Origin: Apostichopus japonicus
Lineage: Eukaryota; Echinodermata; Holothuroidea; Aspidochirotida; Stichopodidae
Reading direction: 5' to 3'
Assembly: GCF_037975245.1 (NCBI RefSeq)
Contig: NC_092567.1
Coordinates: forward strand, 26,272,376-26,336,375
Length of the DNA stretch: 64,000 bases
The position numbers and the translations under genes were made by a program. The notes under the pieces were generated by a model. That model saw nothing but the letters and a program-made list of their open reading frames with translations. It did no database searches and was not told where the DNA came from. Below, in pieces: positions 37,229-50,024 of the stretch; position 1 is the stretch's first letter, and each line of letters begins with the position of its first letter.

Positions 37229-39112
37229 CTGTGCAAAACGTTATGCATTAGTTGAACCTCAAAGCACCCGTTATTCCCGTCACCGAAGACTGAGAAACTA
37301 ACAAGATTGAGAAAGTTATCCAGTTACCAAAGATATCATCTCAGAGATTAGAGGACTGTCCTCTCAGGACGAAATAGGATGCGGGTGATGATGGCTGGAG
37401 CAGGGGAGAAAATAAGGGAATGAGGAAAACTGAGAACATTCAAGAAATGGAGTAAGGACTGCTTTAATTTATAAGCCTGCCGCTTGATATAGGTGCGAAT
37501 AGAATATAAGTAGTGTATATCACCCGAAGAAAGCATATCAAAAGCGTAAATACAATACGTTTTAACTAGTGCAGCTTTAAAATAGCGTCATACTTAACGC
37601 CTGACTGTAAATGATTCATATCAAATCGAAATGTCATAGAACGTTACAGAAAATCATTATTTCCCGCTTGCGTCCAAAAGAATGTGAAAAATGTTTCTTA
37701 CCATATTAGCAGTAAAATAAACCATAGCAGAATGGTTCATATTTGTATCTATATATAAAACTTGTTCCTTTTATTCCAAACGAAATAAAATACAAAATAA
37801 GCGAGTCATACACGCTGGTGGTTCATTCTTCGATCCCGACGAAATGATACTAAGCAAATGCTTTCGCAATTTCAAACGTTTCTTCTTTTATCATCTAGGC
37901 TCTCTTGCTGAAATGCCTGGGAGGACTTCCTGCAGTTTATCCAGGTACGTATTCCTTCATAAGATCATTTGAAAAGGGAATTTCTCCTTGCGAACCGAAG
38001 ATGCGTGTGAAAAAGAATTGATTCAAGCTGGCACACTGGTAGCGTTTCTCCAAAATACAACCCGGAAAATTTTACTTCTTGCTGAGCTAAACAATGTACG
38101 TAATGGAATAGTTCAGTCTGGAAGCAACTGTTTATAAACTTTCACAGTTGGGTAAGTTCAAGAACCAGGCATACGGCTGGCCCATTGATATGCGGATTAC
38201 TCGCGTTTCAAATGATACAATAAACTCCCGTCCGACCTCAGCGGATGAGTTCGGTAATTGAAGTCGAATCATAACGTACGGTTTACGGAGACGGTTCAGT
38301 AAATAACACCCATTCGTAAGCTGTGACTAAATTGGAACACAGTAATCTGCCAGAATTAAATATTAGAACGCTAGAACCTGTAACGGATATTATTGGCATA
38401 TTGCTATGTTCTTGATTGTTATAACTTTTATCATATCTATAAATTTACTGTAAACTTATACTGAAATGAAGAATGAGGATGAAGGAATATAATTTACATT
38501 GTGCAGGGCCATATGTTTGTCTTGTGACGGTAAGGTAGCTAGATTGATGTATGCTTGGTGGTATATTTCATAGTGATTTTGTTCTTGTGCATGGCGTCAT
38601 CTCCCCAAGATTGATAATCATTGATTTATTCATTATGAAGCAATTTAAATAATTTGAGACTCTATGGAAAATCTCTCGATCCTTTGAATATACCTCGATT
38701 GATTTATCAATTAATGGCAAGCGATATGCAAACAAGACAAGAAGAAGGAAATAAAAGATATGTCTTTCATATTTCAGATCACGTGATGTAAGGAATTCAA
38801 AGAGAAATTAGTTGAATTGCTTAACTATTCTTATCATCCCTGAATGTTTAAGGATTGGCTGGACATGTCAAATTAACTGAGAGACAAAGTTGAACCCTGG
38901 TTCTGCCTCTTTGTCTACTCCAGCTTTCAATATGTCCATCTACATCTGGAATGCTCCTTTAAGTAACAAAGAAGAAGAAATCATTGGTGACGTCAGAGCC
39001 CCAAGCGAGATCTCATTATTCTTTATGAAAGTCATCAGAATTGGTCCCAAATATGCTAGAAAGTCCAATAATGGTCACCGTCCTGCTCCAATGTCAACAA
39101 GCATTTTAGTAT
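37229..39112. other. region upstream of the RERG-like gene
   Basis: No supported gene. The RERG-like promoter should lie here or further right, but I see no TATA box or other element I would defend. Confidence 0.3.
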
Positions 39113-39213
39113 ACCACCCTCCTCACTGAAACATTGAATCGGCTAGTACAACAACCTTTTTACTACCACCCTCCCTCCTCGCTGAAATATTGAATCGGCT
39201 AGGTCAACACTTC
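39113..39213 (+). repeat. 62-bp tandem duplication
   Basis: ACCACCCTCCTCACTGAAAC at 39113 is repeated, with small changes, 62 bp further on. Both copies continue into ATTGAATCGGCTAG. Confidence 0.75.
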
Positions 39214-42060
39214 TCTACATCCCGAAATAATATGATATTTCAAACAAATAATATTATCAACATTTTAGCATTTAGCATGCTTATATTTGGGGCCATGATA
39301 ATCTGTTACCCCTTGTTTCCATAGTAACAGTAATGTTACCCATTAAGTTAATTGAAATGAATATTCTACCATCAGTAATTGATCGTTAAATACCGTTGCT
39401 ATACATGTCTCCACTCAGTAGAGCACTACCACACCCTGAACACATGTTAAATTGCAAGGTGGTGTAAAGTTAATTATTTCTGTCAACAGCAGAATGAGTG
39501 ACAACACGAAAAATGTGCAAAATGATCAAAATGTCGTTTATTTCTCATAATTTAGTCTACAAATCGTTTATCCACAGATACCTTAGAGTAATTGATAGAT
39601 ATAGGAACAATCTAAATGTATCACATTTTTATAAGCAAATCAACATCAAAATTGCTCAGGAAATAATTGTTTTGCTGAATAGCATCACATACCACCCTTG
39701 CTCTGCCACCCTTCCTGTATATATTGCATAATTAAATTAGATACACCATCGAGCAATGGTATTCTAGGAACAATATTTGGAAAGGAACTTATTGAATTGA
39801 ACTATCCGCAATGTGGAATATTCTTGTTCTTAAAATTATCTGTCACCACATACTATCTCAGTACAAAGGAAAATGAGACGTTGAGTATTCTATATCCCTT
39901 CATCACACATAGGAACATTATATGACATCCAACGAGGTAAATAATATTTCATTGTACAAAGAGGCAATGCCTATGAATTTGCTCCTGTATATTTATATGG
40001 GCACAGAATGATACAACAACCATAAAATTGCGTCTTCTCTATAAAACTATTTCTATGGGTGCCATCGTGAATGTATAAGCGCCTGGCATGTCCGTTTTTT
40101 TGCTAAAAGCGGTCAGCAAACCTCTTCTTCGATTCAAGGGGTTCCTACCCCACAAGGTTCGGTTTCACACATCGATGAATTCGCCCTCGAGATAGTCACG
40201 TGACACCAGTTATTATTTCCGAGAGCTCTCACCCCGGCGTCGAGGTAAAGCGTATTCCTCGGCCAAGGACAACATAACTTGATGCCAACTTGACGGCGAT
40301 GAATCCCTTTCACATCGGAAACGTTATATAACCGAGGAACTGCTACTCTAGTAGCAGCTCCCTCAGCCTGACATAACTGAGGAACTGTCATTTAGCGCCC
40401 CCCCCCCCCCCCGATGTATGCAACGGAGCATTAAACCTATAATGCCAACCGTTAGACTATAGTGGATAACAGTATATATAGGTAACTCGTGCTTCATAAG
40501 AAACAACGCTTTGGCCTATGCGAGTGAAGATTGACGCCTGTCTTTAGTTTTGGGAGACAGTAAACACGGCGCATCGGGATATCATGAATAACATGTTTCG
40601 TTTACTGACTGTTTATGTAGTTTATACCTAATCATTCCATTCAAGCGAGCACTCTGTGTTGGTTCTTCAACTTTTATCGAATTAAACATCATCAGTATTG
40701 TCCCAAAAATTAGCATGCTAAAATATCTCGGAGATTTCCAAAAAAAAAAACTCTCAGTTGCTGGAGTTTGTGAGTCTCTAAATCATTCCTAGACATAAGA
40801 TGTGTGATGTTCTCAATCTCTAATAAAGCGGGGAATTATTTGCGGTCGGCAAGGAAATGATTGTTGAAGTTTGAAAATAAGTGACCATTATTAGATATCA
40901 TATCATATTTAGTGGCTAATGCTGCTGAACATTTAAAATGAACAATTAAGTTTGCAACTGAGGCGCTGACGTAATCTATGATATATATATATATATATAT
41001 ATATTTATTTATTGGGAGGGGGCTTTAAGGAGTATGTCATATATTAGAATATTCAGCCCCTGGATCTGCCCACGGTAACAACACCGGGATATGCCCACGG
41101 GTACAGCCCCGGCATCAGGGAATAATTGAACCGAGAATAATTTATTCTCTTTTCTTTTTATAATAAACTTAAGAAAATAAAGGCTTAAAAAAAGGTGGGG
41201 GGGGGGGCAGGTGACATAAATGGAGGCTTAAAAGAAGTGGGCAGGTGATGCCTCTGTCCCCAAGTAACGACCTGGTTCTGCTAGCACCCCTGCTACTCGC
41301 CTATGTTGAAATCATTGCATTTGACAATGATAAATACACACAGAGTGTTAACAGTAAACTTCGTTCAAGTTTGGAATTGTAAGTTGTTAATGATACACGA
41401 ACGGCTTGTCATTTTCCGTAACATAAGCTTTACATAATAGTTATTAAAATACTACCTCGCGGAGGAACATGTGACAGGAATGTTGTCTCATGCCGTGTCT
41501 CGAGAAATGTTGATTATTTCTCGTATGTTTTTTCCTTATCCAACACGTGTACTTCCACGTTCTAAAAATACCCCACGACAATATATACAGATATGTATGG
41601 AGGATTTAAAATTAAAAGAAGTAGAATTACCAGTTTCGGAAACTTCTGTTTACCAAAAGTTTTCGACAAGATGAGCGCCTCGAGGTGAGATATAGAGACA
41701 GATTAGTTTTACAGCATCCCGCTTTAACAAAGATCTGTTTACTCGTGGCATAACCAAATGGTATGTCACAAAGATGTCTATCAAATATAGGGAGCTACCT
41801 GCTCTAATCCTACATCCTATAGCCTCAACTTCAGCCTTAGAAAACTGGAGGGATTTTATATATAAGATAAAACATCGTTTACTATAGTCACCCTAATCCT
41901 GCTGATCCCACTAATCCCGCTAATCCTTATAACAGCGAAATTGTCTACGTATCTGTCTTTTTTTATACAAGCGAAGGATAAACTAGAAGCTGTCAAGTGA
42001 CAAGAGAAGGGTTAATTGATGTTTTAGATAGACAATGAAATTAACAGTTGGGATGGAAAA
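39214..42060. other. gene-free sequence
   Basis: No supported gene. Contains the GC-richer segment at 40080-40397 (separate entry), a C run at 40398-40412, a TA microsatellite at about 40980-41004 and a G run at 41197-41207. Confidence 0.4.
40080..40397. other. GC-richer segment of unknown nature
   Basis: About 320 bp clearly less AT-rich than both flanks, ending at a 15-nt C run. The minus strand has an 85-codon frame (40134-40391) with no recognised domain. A short imperfect repeat, CCGAGGAACTG and CTGAGGAACTG, sits near the right end. I compared it from memory with the common small RNAs (U1-U7, 5S, 7SL) without a match. It may be an old transposon fragment. Confidence 0.25.
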
Positions 42061-42320
42061 CTGACTGACTGACTGACTGACTGGCTGGCTGGCTGGCTGA
42101 CTTGACTTGACTGACTGACTGACTGACTGACTGACTGACTGACTGACTGACTGACTGACTGACTGGCTGGCTGGCTGGCTGACTTGACTTGACTGACTGA
42201 CTGACTGACTTGACTTGACTTGACTTGACTTGACTGACTGGCTGACTGACTGACTGACTGACTGACTGACTGACTGACTGACTGACTGACTGACTGACTG
42301 ACTGACTGACTGACTGACTG
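42061..42320. repeat. (GACT)n tetranucleotide array
   Basis: About 260 bp of GACT repeats with two GGCT blocks and GACTT variants in a repeated order, suggesting internal duplication. The SVSQ-type open frame it produces on the minus strand is an artefact. Confidence 0.97.
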
Positions 42321-42608
42321 CAGTAACCGAATATTTTGAAATAACAAGTTATGCAGATTCCCTTTTATGAGTTCCTTGATATGGCATAATTTTGTCAGTT
42401 TGCTGTTATTCACAAAAGTTATGAAAATACAGATTCATCACTCAATCGAGAGCATACATACAAGAGCAGAAAACCAGCCTTATAGCCTGATAAGATTGAT
42501 ACTCGTTACCATACTGCATCAGTAGACATAGCATAAAGGAAAACATAATAGCATATACTGCATATCCTACACTAGAACAGCATACTACACCAGCTACAAC
42601 CAACCGAA

Positions 42609-42800
42609 CTTTAACATTGAAAAGCATAATGCTCCACCATACATAGTATAAAGATGAGCATTCAAAACCACCTGAACAGTAACATTGAAATGCATACTCG
42701 AACACGTTTAGTTATATTTAAAAGCATGCTCTAAACCAGATAACCACTACCGAACGGTAACATTGAACAGCAGACTGGAACACCACCGTACCTCATGACG
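42609..42800 (-). repeat. degenerate tandem repeat, about 70-80 bp
   Basis: The motif TAACATTGAAAAGCATAATG recurs in changed form at about 42609, 42677 and 42755, each followed at a distance by an ACCACC-like segment. Copies are strongly diverged. Confidence 0.4.
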
Positions 42801-45474
42801 TCACAATTTGACAATCACAAGATTAGATAACAATAAGAAGTCCTGGTGAGGTAAGACACCATTCTTTACAAAGAAGTCCTGTTAGTTTTGCTTGACAACA
42901 CAGTTCACAGCCTACGTTTGTCTTGAAATGCGACGATATTTCTCAAGCTATGAAAGATCTGTTATGCACAAAATTCCATCTTTAATAAAAGGACATATCT
43001 TGTTATAGTGGGAGACACACATGTGCACACATCTAGCACTAATAGGGCTGAGAATCTAGAACACCAAAATGTGATGGCGCTATATTGATCACACGTAGTA
43101 ATTCACACACATTTCACCTCAAACGTGTTAAATGTTGTAGGCCCAGAAGTAACTTTGGTGTTTCAGACTATTAAAATCCACTGCTAATATTCCATTTTTA
43201 TTTTCTAGAGATCAATCTTCAAACATACGAGGCTGATAGTATCATTTCAAAACTGGCAGGATCGTGAATCGACTATGACACAGGCCTTGAATAATAGGTT
43301 TACTATGCGTTACATATTATGTTCATTACATGTTTTGGTTAAGTGATTAGAATTGATAACACAATGGAATTAACATTTAGGCCTTCAATGAAGAGACAAC
43401 ATGAGCATTTGAGACATTTGGTATAGTTTAAAGGGGAATATCGTGAAAACCAAAACAGCGATAGAAGCATGATACTAGCGATCATATGTTTTGTTTGTTT
43501 GATAATTTAAAACATTAAGACAAAGATGATACCTAATCATCCTTTAACTATAAAATGAGTACAACTCATGGAGCGACTATCGTGAGTACACACATTGTAC
43601 TCAATGAAATTTAGTACAAATACTATGAAACTGTCAATGGCTTGAGAGAATTTGTTTCTATTTGATGATTAAGTTTGCTGTTTCATTGAACTGATGTATT
43701 TAGCTATAACAGCTGACTGTTAATGTCATTTCCTTGTTTCATTGCCATTCTTTCCGTTGTTTACATGTCTGCCATACCGTTGTATTCGATCGCATGGATT
43801 TGCTTTATTATTAATTTCCTTTACGAATTATCAAATATTTACATATCGAAAACACTATATTCGAAAGTGTGTGCAATCTTATATAGTACATTCACTGGTA
43901 ATTCGTCTTATTCGTGTATATGATTCCACGAGCAGTACATCCATTTATGTGACATATAGTATAAATGAGTTTTTATGGTTTATTCATTTCTTTGATTTTT
44001 GATAAAATGAAAGAAAACAAAAATTACAAAAAAGGGATAAAAAAGTAAAACTATATTTATTTTTTAACATAGCGGAGCACATAGGTAAGACACGTTCATA
44101 ACAACGATATCCATATACGTGATGAATGCAGAAGGGCCAGGGAATCAGAAAAGTTTAGTAACCAACTAAACTATTGTGTTAAACTTTTTATTTGATGTTT
44201 TTCAGATTTTAAGCAATTACTTGTATAGATTTGGTAAATTTTGCGAGTATATTTGATATTGAAATCCCATGTCAATCATTGTAATCTCCATTGGCATAAA
44301 CATTATTTATGAAGCATTGAAGCAAAAGGAAGTAAGTTTGACTATTCTGAATTTGTCATGTTATTTTATGAAAAAAATATATGTCTTGTTGACGAAATTG
44401 AAGAATTGTCATGGTGTAATTATTTACTGCCCAGTAAATCTTCAATTGGTGAAGACATTTAGAGAGATGAGTTTAATGTACAATTATAAATAAACTAATT
44501 AACTGACTAACGGTAGACTATATGAAAGAACTGATATTGTCCAGGCACATAATAAAACATTATTGGGTTCGATCATAACTAATCATTCTTAGAGATTCAG
44601 AAAATAAATGACGTTTCAATCCAGAAAAAAATCTTCTTAAGATCCATCCAGTTATTTAAGTTGGATGTTGTAAAGTATATCTCGATGAAAATGTATTTCT
44701 TAACACTTCAAACCTTTGAATATTTTGTATTTTAGTGCTTACATCCTTTGCCTAAATTGCCCCCCCCCCCTCTCCCACATTGCTTCCAAATTATTATTAT
44801 TTTTTTTTTTTTTTATCATTTCATTAAATTGTCTTATATAGTCACATGGTGATAAAATGCCATAGGTAAAAGCTTAACTGGCAGTGAAACTACGAAGATG
44901 CCTGTTTACATCAAAATTGTTTGTGTATTGTCCGTGCTATAAATGTCAAGGTAACTGATATTGATAAAGAAATCAAAGGAAATTGACCAGAGGGATTTAG
45001 AGGTGATGGAGCCAGCGAATTGACGCAAACTGTCAAACGTTATCAACGTAAAGACCGCAGTTTCGTTATGATTTTCTTGCCGACACGTATAAAACGTAAA
45101 TTGTTTAAAGTAATATGAGCAGGCTTGACGAGAAGGGGTTCAGGAGGGGTCCCTGGGACCAGAGTCTCTTTTATTGCACTGGAAAATATGGAGATGGCGA
45201 GAAATTGTGGGTATATAAATGGTGCGAAAGGGGGGGGGGGGACTCGTTGATTTAACTGTCCCCGGGCCCGACCTGCCTCGCGACGCCTACTCATAGTGAT
45301 GAGCCTAGGGGGGAGGGGTTGTCCAAGGTTCTTGTAGATGTCAAGTAATTGCTAAATATTTTAATCTAGGACTGAACTGAATTGTAAATTGTACACACGT
45401 TCCTGCGTGAGAAATTTGTGACGGATTGCTGAAGGTAAACTATTACCATTTTAGTGATCGTTAACTGATCGTTT
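42801..45474. other. gene-free AT-rich sequence
   Basis: No supported gene. A C run (44760-44770) and a long T run (about 44800) lie here. The stretch at 45040-45300 is richer in G and C and looks like a repeat fragment, with a G run at 45230-45241. Confidence 0.4.
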
Positions 45475-45826
45475 GATCAGTTTGTACTGTGAATAAGACA
45501 CAACTGTTAATCAGTATAAACTAGGATGTGTTATAACACCGTAACACAAGTTAGACCTGTCAGCAGATGCTACTGTGTACCCGATGTACATGGCTTGATC
45601 AGTTTGTACTGTGAATAAAAGACAACTGTTAATCAGTATAAACTGAAATGTGTTACAACACCGTAACACATGTTACACCTATCAGCAGATACTAATGTGC
45701 ACCCGATGTACATGGCTTGATCAGTTTGTACTGTGAATAAGAGACAACTGTTAATCAGTATAAACTGAAGTGTGTTGTAACACCGTAATACATGTTAGAC
45801 CTGTCAGCAGATGCTACTGGTCATAA
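45475..45826 (+). repeat. 122-bp tandem repeat, about 2.9 copies
   Basis: GATCAGTTTGTACTGTGAAT starts copies at 45475, 45597 and 45719, an exact 122-bp period. The copies differ at a few positions and the third is cut short. The unit includes TGTTA and TAACA motifs in both orientations. Confidence 0.95.
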
Positions 45827-47173
45827 ATGTAACACATGCATGTTAAGAAATTATAACACACGTCAGTTTAACTGATTAACTGGTACACACCTTGACCACT
45901 TTTTTAACTGATTAAGCCATGAGAATCGGCTGGTTCGTTTCATGAGAAGGAAGAAAGGGAAAAATTATTCGCCTTTGGGGAAAGTTACAGATAGCCGATC
46001 TGTACGCACCCGACTCTTGCTGTTGTGCGTACTCCTGCACTCCACATTGTAAAGTATAGAATACATATCGTTAAGTTCCTATTCCGTTACTCGATCATGT
46101 GCAAAGACCAAACACCTCTGAAAATTTATTCAGAATAAATCAAACGATAGTCATGTGACCTCGACGGTCAATATTTTATTACCTAGTAATTTCAAGAATT
46201 TATGACATTGGATATTAGTAATTAAAACTGACGTACAACGCATTGTGTTAAAATTACCGGCCTTAGAAATGAAATCAATTATACTTTTATATCGTTAATC
46301 TTGATGTCCAGTCACGTGATATCGGGAAATAGGTCAACTTAATTAAGCGATCTTAAAGCTTGCAAATGTCAATTAAACCAATTAAAGAATTAGCCGTGGT
46401 ATTAATTTCAATTACAAACTTACCCAAAAGGTCCTTTCTCATAAACCCCAGTGCTTGGGTACAAGTATAGGCCTAATGCGTTTAGACGTTTGTATAAGAA
46501 CAGGTTAAACCCATAGCATGTAGAGGGCTTTAGTACTAGTCGAACAAAGAGATTAGGTAAGTGCAGATAATACGTCAACAAAATACATATTGGAGTCTTT
46601 TGTTTTATATAATGCTCTGTAATGTAAAGTACGTTATAATTTTATAAAGTTTGAGGAATAGAGAATACATATCTTCTTGCATACAACAGTAAGAATAAAG
46701 CGAGGCCTACGTTTTTAGCTACTTGATTTCAAACTGCCATACCAAATTTGAAAGACAAGAATAAGAATAAGAGACAGAGAGAGAAAAAAATTTAAAAATA
46801 TGAAAGCTTTCCATTTAAAGCCTTTAGGCAAATACAGTGATTGTCAGACAACGTGTTTCAATGCGAACTTGTTTGCAGAATGTTGTTCGATATTTATTGA
46901 AATCTTCAAGTTACAAAATAAATAAATAGGCTACACAAATAAATAAATAGATGGAGATATATTCGATGGGACTGAATGTATTTATTCTTACATTCGCTGT
47001 TTATAAGAATTAATCATAAAATCAGCAACTTATATCTTCATCCACATCGTCCGTTCTTTTAATCTTCTTGCTAAGCTCGGATTTACTGCCATTGTATATT
47101 TCCAAATGTATAATGAACCTAATGTCACGTGCGCGAACACAGTAACGCCACGTGACACGTCACGTGACGTCAT
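45827..47173. other. gene-free AT-rich sequence
   Basis: No supported gene. Near 47110-47175 several CACGTGAC motifs cluster (E-box-like), just before the open frame at 47174. Confidence 0.35.
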
Positions 47174-47632
47174 ATGTATAGTCTCGCGTGTCATTTACCC
47201 AGGCTAGCACAAAGTGAATGTTATATAAGATCAAAACTTAAACTCTGTCAGTACTTTCGTTGCTTTCAGTTGGCGGATGCTGAAGTTTCATTATGTTTGA
47301 AGTGTACCTGTATATACACCAGATATAGAAACTTAAAAGAAAATCGGGTTTGCACGGATTTTGTATTACTCATTTCACATATACTGATGTACTACGTATT
47401 CAAGACGATTAAAACGGATTTGGTATTGTATTTTTTCAAGTTTGGTTATTTGGTTGAAGAAGCCAAGAAGTTGAAGTTATATAGATTCTTTCGCAAACAA
47501 CACTTTAAAGCTTTATATGTTGACAAAATCGTACACATGAGACTTGGATTTCTATCCTTCAGCCATTCGTGGTATGTAACTCCTGTCCCGCAATCAGAGT
47601 CTGCTAGCCTTTGTTTAGTATGCAAACTTTAA
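47174..47632 (+). other. 152-codon open frame, doubtful gene
   Basis: One of the longest non-repetitive open frames in the window. It starts at an ATG and ends inside the first unit of the 40-bp minisatellite. It is rich in Cys, Phe, Tyr and Lys, with no signal peptide, domain or repeat that I recognise. Cys and Tyr richness is what AT-rich non-coding DNA tends to give. No family recognised; it may be chance. Confidence 0.15.
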
Positions 47633-48336
47633 ATGTATCTTTTGTAAATGTTGCATAGTATGCATACTTTAGATGTCTCTTTTGTATCTGTCAATTTTAT
47701 GCATACTTTAGATGTCTCTTTTGTATCTGTTGTATTTTATGCATGCTTTAAATGTCTCTTTTTGTATCTTTGATATCTATTGTATTGTATGCATACTTTA
47801 AATGTTTATTTGGATATCTGTTGTATTTTATGCATGCTTTAGATGTCTCTTTTGTATCTGTTGCATAGTATGCATACTTTAGATGTCTCTTTTGCATCTG
47901 TTGTATTTTATGCATGCTTTAGATGTCTCTTTTGTATCTGTTGTATAGTATGCATGCTTTAGATGTCTCTTTTGTATCTGTTGTATAGTATGCATACTTT
48001 AGATGTCTCTTTTGTATCTGTTGTATTTTATGCATACTTTAGATGTCTCTTTTGCATCTGTTGTATTTTATGCATGCTTTAGATGTCTCTTTTGTATCTG
48101 TTGTATAGTATGCATACTTTAGATGTCTCTTTTGTATCTGTTGTATTTTATGCATACTTTAAATGTCTCTTTTTGTATCTTTGATATCTATTGTATTGTA
48201 TGCATACTTTAAATGTCTTTTTGGATATCTGTTGTATTGTATTCATACTTTAAATGTCTCATATGTATATTTGCCATATGTTGTATTATATGCTTTAAAT
48301 GTCTCTAATGTATCTTTGTTATATCTGTTTTGTATA
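47616..48336 (+). repeat. 40-bp minisatellite, about 17 units
   Basis: The core GCATACTTTAGATGTCTC then TTTTGTATCTGTTGTAT recurs at 40-bp spacing. The central copies are nearly identical. Alternation of ATGCATGC and ATGCATAC and of TTTTA and TAGTA variants suggests higher-order duplication. Flanking units are longer (an extra TTTGATATCT) and more diverged. Confidence 0.95.
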
Positions 48337-49316
48337 GGCAGGCAGAGAGGGAGAGGCGGTGGCTGGAAGCGGACACACAATACGGAATGCAATGATCATG
48401 GAGTAACCCTCAGTTCGAGCGTTTTTCTTCGTGTATGTACTTCGTATATATCCCCGTAGGTGTAACATATGGTGAAAGGTGCTGAATACGTATATTCAGT
48501 AAGATGTTAAAACCAGCATCCTGTGAATGATATAGATGCCGTGGAAGATTATCAGGATAACATATACAGGTCTAGTACCTGATAAGTTATAACGTATGTA
48601 TTAAAAAAATCCATTTAAAATGCATTACAAATGTGCATGATCGAGAATATTTTATAGGTTGAGTTCTTAAAACGTTTAAACAATAAACTAATTAATGTAT
48701 GTATGTCTTCTGTAACCCATTAACGTATCCAGGGTAATGCTGCCATATCCATATATATTCTTTTAACTGAGATCATTCGCTTACATCACCGGTTCATCGA
48801 GCAATCGGTACTATACCGGATACCATACCTCCATTGTGATAAGGTATTTGTAACTTTATAACCGCTCTGCACCATATTTTGTCTATGTTGTATGTTCTGT
48901 TCTAGAATTTAAAGACCTCGAAGAATTTTAAACGGTCGAACTAGGTCGAATCAATGTTTTCGCACTTCGTATGCTAATTATGAACCCGCAGGTGACGAGA
49001 ATAGTTTTTCAGAGCCTCCGGGGAAAATTTGTCTGCAATTACAGAACGAGTTTTCGTGGGCTGAATTTCTGATAAGTTTTTATGTCATCCGACAGAAAAA
49101 TATTCCCCCACCACGCTGATCGCATCTTAATTAAGCTTTGGAAAACACGACAGGCGCGCCATTAGGAAGAAACCCGATTCATTACAGACTTGCCATCGTA
49201 ACGTAGCATAGGCCTATGTGTTTGTACAAAGCAAACCTACCAGTCTCTCTGTGCTTGTTTTGCTTACTTTACCGGGTGCCAATCAACTTCTTTGAAACCG
49301 AAACCGATTAGCGACG
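48337..49316. other. gene-free sequence
   Basis: No supported gene or repeat of note. Confidence 0.35.
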
Positions 49317-49397
49317 ATACAACTAGACTAATCAAGAGTTCGGTTAACCAGAAGCTTGACTAAGGAAGATCTTGACTGGTAAAAACTCGAACAAGAG
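49317..49397 (+). repeat. left fragment of the 16-bp minisatellite
   Basis: Degenerate units such as GACTAATCAAGAG and AAGCTTGACTAAGGAAG match the array that resumes at about 50025. The two parts are separated by an unrelated segment. Confidence 0.6.
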
Positions 49398-50024
49398 GGC
49401 AATCAATGGAGTTGCATTATTTCATAGCCAGCAATCGAGATTCACTAAATTTGACCTTTGACCTTTTGTTGGGGGGGGGGTGGGGGTGTCTGCGAGACAC
49501 GGGTTCACCCTTGAGTACCTTCCCACCAAGTTTGAGGAAAACAAGCACAGCCGCTTATGAATCGTTTTTGACACAAATTGGGCTAGAAATGTACATTTGA
49601 ACTTTAACCATGTGACCTTTGACCTCGGTTCCCATGGCAACCACATATTTAGATAGTACTTGGCATTTCCATTGTAAGTGTGAAAGTTTCCTGAAACAAA
49701 GGTTCACCCTTTGGTTCCTTCCTACCAAGTTTGACGAAAATTGGCCTTTAGCCTGGAGGAGTTTTTGACACAAAATTGAAAACACACACACCAGGGATAT
49801 GTTATAACACATACCTGCACACACACGGACACCTCCCTCAGTCATGCACTTCCGGTCACCCTCGGGTACCCCGCCATAGATGACACCCCGAGAGTAGCTA
49901 ATCATGAAAATTAACCATTACCATGGCAACTGTTGCTATGGCATCTGACATAGCAGTATATGGCCCAATTGGCAAAGGAACTACAATATCTCATCCTCCT
50001 TATGGGAGCGATGAGAAAATAACC
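49398..50024. mobile_element. repeat segment interrupting the 16-bp minisatellite
   Basis: About 630 bp with no 16-bp units. It contains two diverged copies, about 200 bp apart, of a block with TGACCTTTGACC, GGTTCACCCTT, ACCAAGTTTGA.GAAAA and TTTTTGACACAAA. The right part carries CCATGGCAAC motifs. This resembles dispersed invertebrate repeats. Exact ends and a target duplication could not be fixed by eye. Confidence 0.45.

Noticed and set aside
37684-37723. ATG followed by 12 codons and a GTAAGAAAC donor on the minus strand, a possible alternative first coding exon of the RERG-like gene
   Set aside because: It ends in phase 0 and so could be joined in frame, but the 37180 exon has a better donor and no other evidence supports this one.
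42024-42413. 129-codon minus-strand frame with SVSQ repeats
   Set aside because: It is a translation of the GACT tetranucleotide array, which contains no stop in any frame.
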